A stretch of DNA of 35,176 nucleotides from Bacteroides sp. Lineage in GTDB: Bacteria > Bacteroidota > Bacteroidia > Bacteroidales > Bacteroidaceae. Below the pieces are notes generated by a model. That model did no database searches. It saw only the letters and a list, made by a program, of their open reading frames with translations, and was not told where the DNA came from. Shown here piece by piece: positions 24,801-31,844 of this stretch (its first letter is position 1; the number at the start of each line of letters is the position of its first letter). Location of the stretch: positions 1-35,176 of the forward strand of contig JAJBTC010000146.1 in assembly GCA_020861095.1 (NCBI GenBank), written 5' to 3'. A program made the position numbers and the translations under genes.

Positions 24801-26023
24801 AGTTGGGTAAGATCATGATGAACCTCCTTTCCAACGCGTTCAAGTTTACCGAAGAGGGAGGAGAGGTGCATATCTTTGTAAATCTGTTGCCTGCCACGGC
24901 CGATAGTCCCGAACAGCTGGAGGTACGTGTCGCGGATACCGGAATAGGGATACGCGACGAAGACAAAGAGCGGGTATTTGAGCGTTTCTACCAGGTGCAA
25001 CATTCCGATGAACACAAATTCATAGGCAGTGGTATCGGACTGCACATGGTCAAAGAGTTTGTGGCCCTCCATTATGGGTATGTCTGGGTAGAGGATAATA
25101 CACCCAAAGGGTCTGTGTTTGTCTTTACCATCCCTGTGGTGCGTGCGGCTCTGAATCAGGAAGCACTGACTACCTTACAGTCGGGACAAGAGGAGGGAGA
25201 TGAAGTGACATTTGTACAGACCTCCGGAGTGGAAGTCTTACAGGAAGAAGAAATGCCGGCCTTACTCACAGAGGCTCCGATGGTATTGCTTGTAGATGAC
25301 AATGCCGACTTCCGCTATTTCCTGAAAGACTGTCTGAAAGGCAATTACCGGATCGAAGAAGCCGCTACCGGATTGGAAGCCTGGAAGATGATCCCGGATC
25401 TGCAACCGGACATCATCATCTGCGATGTGATGATGCCCGAACTGGACGGACACGAGGTGTGCCGCCTGGTCAAGAGTGACATCCGTACCTCTCATATTCC
25501 CCTGATCCTGCTTACCGCCCGCAGCGCGGATGAGGAAAAAGTAGAAGGGCTTTCTATCGGTGCCGACGACTACATCACCAAGCCCTTTAATTTTGAAATA
25601 CTTTCCTTGCGTATAAAGAAATTGCTCGAGATCTGTCAGCAGCAGCAGGAGCAGTTCAACGGACAGATCGACCCCGTACCCAGTGAGATCGCTATCACTT
25701 CTTTAGACGAAAAACTGATCCGGCGCGCTGTGCAGTATGTCGAAGACCATATGAATCGCAGCGATCTTTCCGTAGAAGAGTTGAGCCGTGAACTGGGTAT
25801 GAGCCGGGTGCATCTCTATAAGAAGTTGATGGCCATTACCGGTAAGTCTCCCATTGAGTTTATCCGTGTGATCCGTCTGAAACGCGCGGCGCAACTGTTG
25901 CGCGAAAGTCAGCTGAATGTATCGGAGATCGCTTATGAAGTCGGATTCAACAGTCCCAAGTATTTCAGTAAATATTTCAAAGAAGAATTCGGGGTCCTGC
26001 CTTCCGACTACAAGGGTCGTTAA
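21869..26023 (+). CDS. Hybrid two-component system sensor/regulator (HTCS)
   Basis: Inner-membrane protein that senses a glycan breakdown product in the periplasm and activates nearby catabolic genes. The 1384-aa product has a signal peptide (residues 1-25) and many two-component propeller repeats with the SxGxxWxGTxxGLxRYDG pattern (about 35-690). A Y_Y_Y domain follows (about 700-810, with YAYMLKGFNTDWLY), then a membrane helix (about 820-840). The HisKA motif FFTNISHDLRTPLTLI has phospho-acceptor His873. HATPase motifs are DEDKLGKIMMNLLSNAFKF, VADTGIGI and GSGIGL. A receiver domain has phospho-acceptor Asp1186 (IICDVMMPELDG), and a C-terminal AraC-type HTH covers about 1275-1384. All catalytic residues are present. 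It sits between divergent glycosidase blocks, so it probably controls both. Confidence 0.97.
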   Translation: MKTTSIFYPLCLTLLFSFFSLTVFSQEQFMFRHLAARDGLSHNQVNSIYKDSQGFMWFGTAGGLNRYDGYGFRTFRYDEKDPWSLIDNYIEEIQEDYNGNLWIHTASGYVIYDRKSETFLRDIPAVLKKTGLEFDGTVERVYIDKKKNTWLYVAGTGGFQYQNEDRKWIFYPQGRPGGLSEGTVTGLSASAEGGLFVFEDGRLECVDFHAGNVIRRDTYIPDHSTFISDKYSLFVDSEGDYWVYSKASSGTWYFDRSQAKWQHFTDNSHSFPFRLSSNVIQGVAEDRKGRIWLATDHGGVDIIDKATGYLQNLRHEVTDPRSISNNSINCVYIDEVDLIWIGTYKKGVSYYGESMFKFALEDFAEYKLTRNFDSDITYIQPDNQGYIWLGTNGNGLVRWNRVTGDKKLYEPDPDSRGGLSSGVIVGMCAARDGKLWIGTYLGGLNSFDGHTFTRYMPERGNPNSLADINVWSIIEDEDETLWIAILGGGLQHFDPKSGNFTTYAGTEYLTSDYVSSLCFGRNDVIYIGTAVGLTIYHKKTKRFEQLAGNRSGSKEWSNRNIHQVFEDSRGLLWIGTRDGLNVFDLKADTIGVIRQADGLAGDIICAITEDNDRNIWVTTSSGVSNIIVSTDPRSGNYTYDYHNYTDVDGLQSGEFNMRSIARTFRGEILMGGNNGFNIFQPGNIHYDASLPRVIFTGLTLFNQEVKVDTVYSGNKILDVSLADTDRIELKYRQNVFSISFSGMNYILPEKTEYAYMLKGFNTDWLYTEDGQHGVTYTNLAPGKYTLLIKAANSDGVWNEEPTELSIRIRPPFWRSGGAYTLYAFLILSALLFARYLLLRSERHKFEVKQLELESERNMELNEMKLRFFTNISHDLRTPLTLIISPLENMIRTMPMEEYKQKLVMVHRNSLRLLNLVNQLLDFRKSDVSGHLLSPITEDVIPFMKNICQSFVQISEKKGITLHFSSPLHVLWMEFDEDKLGKIMMNLLSNAFKFTEEGGEVHIFVNLLPATADSPEQLEVRVADTGIGIRDEDKERVFERFYQVQHSDEHKFIGSGIGLHMVKEFVALHYGYVWVEDNTPKGSVFVFTIPVVRAALNQEALTTLQSGQEEGDEVTFVQTSGVEVLQEEEMPALLTEAPMVLLVDDNADFRYFLKDCLKGNYRIEEAATGLEAWKMIPDLQPDIIICDVMMPELDGHEVCRLVKSDIRTSHIPLILLTARSADEEKVEGLSIGADDYITKPFNFEILSLRIKKLLEICQQQQEQFNGQIDPVPSEIAITSLDEKLIRRAVQYVEDHMNRSDLSVEELSRELGMSRVHLYKKLMAITGKSPIEFIRVIRLKRAAQLLRESQLNVSEIAYEVGFNSPKYFSKYFKEEFGVLPSDYKGR

Positions 26024-26037
26024 CAAACACGACCCTT
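26012..26037 (+). terminator. Hairpin over the HTCS stop codon
   Basis: AAGGGTCGT (26012-26020) pairs perfectly with ACGACCCTT (26029-26037), with the TAA stop codon in the eight-base loop. Only a short T run follows, so termination may be partial or the hairpin may act on mRNA stability. Confidence 0.5.
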
Positions 26038-26167
26038 TCGGGAAACATCCTGTAACCCCCGATCATACAAATCGTACCTGCTTGTAAAACAAAGTATCAT
26101 TTCCGGTTTTTTCAATTGTCGTATTTTTACGAGGATGAAATTAATAACTAAAACATATCAGGAAATG

Positions 26168-29032
26168 ATGAAAAACACTTGTTTGTACCTGTTGGCGATC
26201 TTTCTGTTCACAGCCTGTGGAAACAAAGGCTATGAGAAGACCCGCAACGGGATCGTAGTAAAAGTGAAGCAGGAGCAACCGGGAGAGGTGAGCCGGGTGC
26301 GGCTGGAAGTCGCAGGTGAGAAAATAATCCGCGTCTCTGCTACCGCGGGGAACAGATTCGTGGATGAAAAGAGCCTCATCATTATACCTCCCACCGATAT
26401 TCCCGCTTTCGACGTGGAAGCGAATGAAGAAGAGGTGACCCTCTCTACCTCCGCCTTGCGTGCCATTGTGACACGGGCTACCGGTGAAGTGCGCTTCACA
26501 GATACGGCAGGCCATGCGATCTTGCGTGAAAATACCGGAGGAGGAAAATCGTTCAGAGCCATAGAGGTAGAAGGTACCAAAGGGTACGAGCTGCGTCAGG
26601 TGTTTGAGTCTCCGGCCGATGATGCTTTCTACGGGCTGGGACAACACCAGGCAGACGAATTCAACTACAAAGGAAAGAACGAAGAACTCTTTCAGTACAA
26701 CACGAAAGTATCCGTACCTTTTGTGATCTCTAATAAGAACTACGGCATTTTGTGGGACAACTACTCGCTGAGCCGTTTCGGTGACAGCCGCGACTACGCG
26801 CAACTCAATGATGTATTTAAACTCTATAATAAGGAAGGCCAGGAAGGGGGGCTGACCGGTACCTATGTACCTGCTGCCCGTAGCGGAAAAGAGACCTTAG
26901 TACGTACGGAACCTTTCCTTTACTTTGAGAATCTCAGCGCCAATAAAGAATATCTTCCGAAAGATTTTCCGCTGATGGGCTCTAACGTGACTTTCGAAGG
27001 CGAGCTGGAACCTGCAGAGAGCGGTGAGTTTCGCTTCCACCTCTATTATGCCGGTTACGTAAAAGTGTATCTGAACAACGAACTCATTGTTCCCGAACGC
27101 TGGCGCACGGCCTGGAACCCCAACAGTTATAAATTTGCCGTAAACCTGGAAGCGGGTAAGAAGGTGCCTCTGCGTATCGAATGGGAACCCGACGGAGGGG
27201 AGTCTTACTGTGCGTTGCGGGTATTGACACCTGTGCCTGAAGAAGAACAGACCAAGCTGGCGCTGTACAGCGAAATGGGCAATGAGATCGATTATTATTT
27301 CGTATACGGAGATTCGATGGACGAAGTGATCAGCGGATACCGTACGCTGACCGGCAAGTCACCCATCATGCCCAAATGGGCGATGGGCTACTGGCAGAGC
27401 CGCGAACGCTACAAGACCCAGGACGAGATCTTAGATGCCTTGAAAGGGTTCCGTGATCGCCAGATCCCGATAGATAACATCGTACTCGACTGGAGCTACT
27501 GGCCCGAGGACGCGTGGGGCAGTCACGACTTTGACAAGGCTCGTTTCCCGGACCCGAAAGGAATGGTAGACAGTATTCACGCTATGCACGCGAAGATGAT
27601 GATCTCCGTATGGCCGAAATTCTATATGACCACAGAGCATTTCAAACAATTCGATGAGAGAGGATGGATGTATCGACGCGCCATCGAAGACAGTATCCGC
27701 GACTGGATCGGGCATGGCTATATCGGCTCCTTCTACGATGCCTATAGCGAAGGTGCACAGAAACTCTTCTGGAACCAGATGAGAGACAAACTTTATCCGT
27801 TGGGCATAGATGCCTGGTGGATGGATGCCAGTGAGCCGAATGTACGAGACTGTACCGATATGGAGTACCGCAAAGCCTTGTGCGGACCTACCGCGCTGGG
27901 ACCCTCTACCAAATACTTCAATGCCTACGCCCTGATGAATGCGAAAGCGATCTACGAAGGGTTGCGTGAAGAAGACCCCAACCGTCGCGTGTTCCAGCTC
28001 ACCCGGTCCGGTTTTGCCGGATTACAGCGGTACGCGACTGCCACCTGGAGTGGAGATATCGCTACCCGTTGGGAAGATATGAAAGCGCAGATCTCAGCCG
28101 GGCTCAACTTTGCCATGAGTGGAATACCTTACTGGACCATGGATATCGGTGGTTTCTGTGTAGAACGTCGGTACGAGATGGGACAGTATGAATTTGACCG
28201 GACCGGTCGTGAAAACGCCGACAACAAGGAGTGGCGTGAACTAAACGCGCGCTGGTATCAGTTCGGGGCCTTCTGCCCGTTGTTCCGTACGCACGGTCAG
28301 TTCCCTTACCGGGAACCCTGGAACATTGCTCCTGAAGGACATCCGGCTTATCAGTCTATGACCTATTACAACAAACTGCGGTACAACATGATGCCTTACA
28401 TCTACTCATTGGCCGGAATGACCTATTTCAATGATTATACGATCATGCGTGCCCTGGTCATGGACTATGGCAAGGATACCAGAGTCAACAACATCGGTGA
28501 TCAGTATATGTTCGGACCTGCGCTGATGGTATGTCCGGTGTATGAATACGGAGCCCGCGACCGGGATGTATACTTCCCGGAAACGTCTGGCTGGTATGAT
28601 TTCTATACCGGTCAGTACATCACGGGCGGACAAATGCGCAAGGTATCAGCTCCTTACGAACGCATTCCTCTGTTCGTGCGGGAAGGGGCCATCCTCCCTT
28701 ACGGTCCGGATATGCAGTACAGCGACGAGAAGCCGGCAGAGCATATTACTCTGTATGTGTATGCGGGTCAGAACGGCACATTTACATTATATGAGGATGA
28801 AAATGTGAATTATAACTATGAAAATGGTAAATTTGCCATGATCCCGTTTGAGTATGACGACGCGGCCCGTTCGCTATTGATCGGAGCGCGCGAAGGAGAG
28901 TTTGACGGCATGTTGCAGCAACGTACGTTCCATATTGTGCTGGTAGACCAGGAAAATCCGGGTGCGTATGAGGCCGGACAGCAGGGACAGACGGTTACTT
29001 ACGACGGAAGCCGCCAGATTGTGAAACTATAA
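26168..29032 (+). CDS. Glycoside hydrolase family 31 with PA14 insert, alpha-xylosidase type
   Basis: Lipoprotein exo-enzyme predicted to remove non-reducing-end alpha-xylose from xyloglucan oligosaccharides. The 954-aa product has a short signal ending LFTAC (lipid Cys17). The N-terminal GH31 sandwich covers about 25-215, and a PA14 domain about 250-380 (PLMGSNVTFEGELEPAESGE onward). The barrel contains IDNIVLDWSYWPEDAWGSH and ISVWPKFY. Nucleophile Asp553 is in AWWMDASEPN and acid/base Asp630 in ATWSGDIATRWEDM. These two positions and the total length equal what I recall for the B. ovatus xyloglucan alpha-xylosidase. An upstream ATG at 26135 is in frame, but TATTTTTA at 26122-26129, a possible -7 box, would put transcription start past it. 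First gene after the HTCS, 144 bases downstream. Confidence 0.93.
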   Translation: MKNTCLYLLAIFLFTACGNKGYEKTRNGIVVKVKQEQPGEVSRVRLEVAGEKIIRVSATAGNRFVDEKSLIIIPPTDIPAFDVEANEEEVTLSTSALRAIVTRATGEVRFTDTAGHAILRENTGGGKSFRAIEVEGTKGYELRQVFESPADDAFYGLGQHQADEFNYKGKNEELFQYNTKVSVPFVISNKNYGILWDNYSLSRFGDSRDYAQLNDVFKLYNKEGQEGGLTGTYVPAARSGKETLVRTEPFLYFENLSANKEYLPKDFPLMGSNVTFEGELEPAESGEFRFHLYYAGYVKVYLNNELIVPERWRTAWNPNSYKFAVNLEAGKKVPLRIEWEPDGGESYCALRVLTPVPEEEQTKLALYSEMGNEIDYYFVYGDSMDEVISGYRTLTGKSPIMPKWAMGYWQSRERYKTQDEILDALKGFRDRQIPIDNIVLDWSYWPEDAWGSHDFDKARFPDPKGMVDSIHAMHAKMMISVWPKFYMTTEHFKQFDERGWMYRRAIEDSIRDWIGHGYIGSFYDAYSEGAQKLFWNQMRDKLYPLGIDAWWMDASEPNVRDCTDMEYRKALCGPTALGPSTKYFNAYALMNAKAIYEGLREEDPNRRVFQLTRSGFAGLQRYATATWSGDIATRWEDMKAQISAGLNFAMSGIPYWTMDIGGFCVERRYEMGQYEFDRTGRENADNKEWRELNARWYQFGAFCPLFRTHGQFPYREPWNIAPEGHPAYQSMTYYNKLRYNMMPYIYSLAGMTYFNDYTIMRALVMDYGKDTRVNNIGDQYMFGPALMVCPVYEYGARDRDVYFPETSGWYDFYTGQYITGGQMRKVSAPYERIPLFVREGAILPYGPDMQYSDEKPAEHITLYVYAGQNGTFTLYEDENVNYNYENGKFAMIPFEYDDAARSLLIGAREGEFDGMLQQRTFHIVLVDQENPGAYEAGQQGQTVTYDGSRQIVKL

Positions 29033-29050
29033 ATATTACGTTTATGACAG

Positions 29051-29100
29051 ACCGCACAGCCTGTATCGCCTGAGTGAGGACGTGGAGGTTGTGCGGTTTT
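29051..29100 (+). terminator. Terminator after the GH31 gene
   Basis: ACCGCACAGCCT (29051-29062) pairs with AGGTTGTGCGGT (29086-29097) with one mismatch, followed by TTTT. It lies 18 bases after the GH31 stop and ends 17 bases before the GH2 start, so it may limit read-through into GH2. Confidence 0.75.
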
Positions 29101-29117
29101 CATTCATTCTAATTGCT

Positions 29118-31625
29118 ATGAAGAATATTTCCTTACTTATTTGGTTATGCCTGGCAGGACTGTTGACGGGATGTGCATCCCGGAGTGAGTCGGCCAGAGA
29201 ACACACGAATTTCAACGCGGACTGGACCTTTCATCTGGGAGATGTGCCGGAAGCATCGGCTCCGGGTTTTGATGATTCCGGGTGGCGTCGTCTCCAACTG
29301 CCTCACGACTGGGCCATAGAGGGCTCTTTCAGTCCCGACCATCCTTCCGGCAGCGGAGGAGGAGCACTTCCCGGGGGCGTTGGCTGGTACAGGAAGACCT
29401 TTGTGCCGGATGCCTCAACAGCAGGTAAAAAGACCTTTGTAGACTTTGACGGTATCTATATGAATGCCGAAGTGTTTATCAACGGTACTTCGCTGGGTAT
29501 ACGTCCCTATGGGTATATCTCTTTCAGGCACGATCTGACCCCTTATCTCCGCCCGGGTGAGAAGAATGTACTGGCGGTGCGGGTAGACAACAGCGAACAA
29601 CCCAACTCCCGCTGGTACAGTGGGTGCGGTATCTACCGCAATGTCTGGCTGACGGTAACCGATCCGGTGCATGTGGACCTGTGGGGTACGTACATCACGA
29701 CTCCGGTGGCTACAGCGGAAAAGGCGGTAGTAGAGATCGCGACTACAGTGAAAAATGACGGAGAGACAGACGCGCGGGCAGAACTGACTTCCGTGCTTCT
29801 GAACGCGTCGGGCAGCAGTGTGGCCAAAGTAACTACTCCGGTCTCCCTGACAAAAGATCAGGCCGTGGAGACCCATCAGCAGATCGCTTTCGATCGTCCG
29901 ACGCTCTGGACCCTGGAAGATCCTTACCTGTATACCGTACGTACCGAAGTGCGTGTGGATGGAAAACTGGTAGATAATTACGACACGCGGATCGGGGTTC
30001 GTGATTTTCATTTTGACGCGGACAAAGGTTTCTTCCTCAATGGGCAACCGGTGAAGATCAAAGGCGTTTGCCAGCATCATGATCTGGGATGTCTGGGGGC
30101 TGCTGTGAATGTACGGGCACTGGAACGACAATTAGAAATACTGAAAGAGATGGGATGCAACGGTATCCGTTGCGCACACAATCCGCCTGCTCCCGAACTG
30201 CTGGAACTGTGCGACCGTATGGGATTTATCGTGCAGGATGAGACTTTCGATATGTGGCGCAAGCGAAAGACGGCTCACGATTATTCCCGCTATTTCAACG
30301 AATGGCACGAAAGAGACCTGACCGATCACATCAAACGGGATCGCAATCATGCTTCTGTTTTTATGTGGAGTCTCGGCAACGAGGTGCTCGAACAGTGGAC
30401 CGATGCCAATGCCGATACCTTGGATATACAGTCGGCCAACCTGCTTCTTAACTTCAGGCGCGATCCGAGTACGCTGGCTGCCGAAGGAGAAGAGATGAGT
30501 GTCAACTCCCTGCTTACGAAGAAACTGGCGGATATGGTAAGGGAACTGGACCCGACGCGTCCCATCACGACCGGTAACAACGAACCCAGCCCCAGCAATC
30601 ATCTGTTCCGGGCTAACGCGCTGGATATGATCGGATTCAATTACCACGAGAATGACTTTGCCGATGTTCCCAGGAATTTTCCGGGTATGCCTTTCATCGT
30701 GACGGAGTCTACCTCGGCACTGATGACACGCGGATACTACCGGATGCCCAGCGACTCGATGTATATCTGGCCCGTGCGCTGGGATATTCCTTTCTATGAC
30801 GAAAGCTATTCCTGCTCTTCGTACGACAATTGCCATGTGCCCTGGGGAACTACCCATGAAGAGAGCTGGAAATGGGTGAAGAACCATGATTTCATCAGTG
30901 GAATGTATATCTGGACCGGATTTGACTATCTGGGAGAGCCCACTCCTTATTGGTATCCGGCGCGCAGTTCCTATTTTGGGATCATCGATCTGGCGGGATT
31001 TCCGAAGGATGTATATTATATGTATCAGAGCGAGTGGACCGATCAGACGGTCTTGCATCTCTTTCCACACTGGAATTGGGAACCGGGACAGACCATAGAT
31101 CTGTGGGCCTATTACAACCATGCCGATGAAGTGGAATTGTTTGTGAATGGAGTGTCTCAGGGCAGCAGGAGTAAAGAACCGGATACCTATCACGTGTGGT
31201 GGCGTGTGGAGTATCAGCCGGGTAGCATCAAAGCTGTTTCCCGCAAAGACGGTAAGGTGGTGAAGGAGCAGGAAATACACACGGCGGGTGAGCCTGCTCA
31301 GATCCGTCTGACGGCAGACCGCGACCTGATACATGCGGATGGTACGGATCTGAGTTTCGTGACGGTAGAGATCTTAGATAAGGATGGAAATCTTTGTCCT
31401 AATGCAGACAATCTGGTACATTTTGATGTACAGGGTGCGGGCTTTGTAGCCGGTGTAGACAATGGAAGTCAGACTTCCTTAGAGAGCTTTAAAGCTCCGC
31501 AGCGGGAAGCCTTTTACGGGAAATGCTTAGTTGTGCTCCAAAATGACGGCAAAGCGGGAGACATTCGCCTGACAGCTACTTCCGCGGGCCTGCAACAGGC
31601 GGATGTTCGTTTGCAGGCAAAATGA
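29118..31625 (+). CDS. Glycoside hydrolase family 2, beta-galactosidase type
   Basis: Lipoprotein exo-beta-glycosidase, probably a beta-galactosidase. The 835-aa product has a lipoprotein signal (GLLTGC, Cys19). Next are the GH2 jelly roll (about 30-200, with LQLPHDWAIEGSF and GGVGWYRKTF) and the immunoglobulin-like domain. The barrel has VCQHHDLGCLGAAVN, acid/base Glu422 in MWSLGNEV and nucleophile Glu530 in FIVTESTSAL. C-terminal Ig-like domains (DUF4982-type and a Big_1-like fold, DKDGNLCPNADNLVHFDVQG) complete the usual Bacteroides layout. An in-frame GTG at 29082 lies within the terminator stem; the ATG at 29118 starts exactly at the signal peptide. With GH31 and GH3 it forms the set seen in the B. 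ovatus xyloglucan locus. Confidence 0.92.
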   Translation: MKNISLLIWLCLAGLLTGCASRSESAREHTNFNADWTFHLGDVPEASAPGFDDSGWRRLQLPHDWAIEGSFSPDHPSGSGGGALPGGVGWYRKTFVPDASTAGKKTFVDFDGIYMNAEVFINGTSLGIRPYGYISFRHDLTPYLRPGEKNVLAVRVDNSEQPNSRWYSGCGIYRNVWLTVTDPVHVDLWGTYITTPVATAEKAVVEIATTVKNDGETDARAELTSVLLNASGSSVAKVTTPVSLTKDQAVETHQQIAFDRPTLWTLEDPYLYTVRTEVRVDGKLVDNYDTRIGVRDFHFDADKGFFLNGQPVKIKGVCQHHDLGCLGAAVNVRALERQLEILKEMGCNGIRCAHNPPAPELLELCDRMGFIVQDETFDMWRKRKTAHDYSRYFNEWHERDLTDHIKRDRNHASVFMWSLGNEVLEQWTDANADTLDIQSANLLLNFRRDPSTLAAEGEEMSVNSLLTKKLADMVRELDPTRPITTGNNEPSPSNHLFRANALDMIGFNYHENDFADVPRNFPGMPFIVTESTSALMTRGYYRMPSDSMYIWPVRWDIPFYDESYSCSSYDNCHVPWGTTHEESWKWVKNHDFISGMYIWTGFDYLGEPTPYWYPARSSYFGIIDLAGFPKDVYYMYQSEWTDQTVLHLFPHWNWEPGQTIDLWAYYNHADEVELFVNGVSQGSRSKEPDTYHVWWRVEYQPGSIKAVSRKDGKVVKEQEIHTAGEPAQIRLTADRDLIHADGTDLSFVTVEILDKDGNLCPNADNLVHFDVQGAGFVAGVDNGSQTSLESFKAPQREAFYGKCLVVLQNDGKAGDIRLTATSAGLQQADVRLQAK

Positions 31626-31740
31626 AGGGATTTACGATTTACTGATTTACGATTTACGATTTGAAATGCAAGGTTCCTATGTTTTCACGTACATGTAGAG
31701 ACGCACGGCGTGCGTCTCTGCGGTCCAGGCCCAACATACC
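31626..31740. repeat. Degraded third copy of the GAGACGCAC repeat family
   Basis: Directly after the GH2 stop are four GATTTAC-type units (31628-31663), then GTAGAGACGCACGGCGTGCG through CTC (31695-31718), a near-perfect palindrome. A diverged GCGGTCCAGGCCCAAC (31720-31735) follows, matching the core of copies A and B. The order of ACGATTT tract, palindrome and core is that of copy A's middle. Terminal inverted repeats were not found. Confidence 0.6.
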
Positions 31741-31844
31741 TATGTAACTGATGGGACACACAGCCTCCATTTACCATGTCCGATTGAAGGCATTTCAAAT
31801 AATAGATCAGATTTTTTAATAATGTATCATTGTATTCTATAAAC

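Noticed and set aside
29082..29117. GTG start extending the GH2 protein by 12 residues
   Set aside because: It lies in the GH31 terminator hairpin and would bury the lipoprotein signal; the ATG at 29118 is the natural start.
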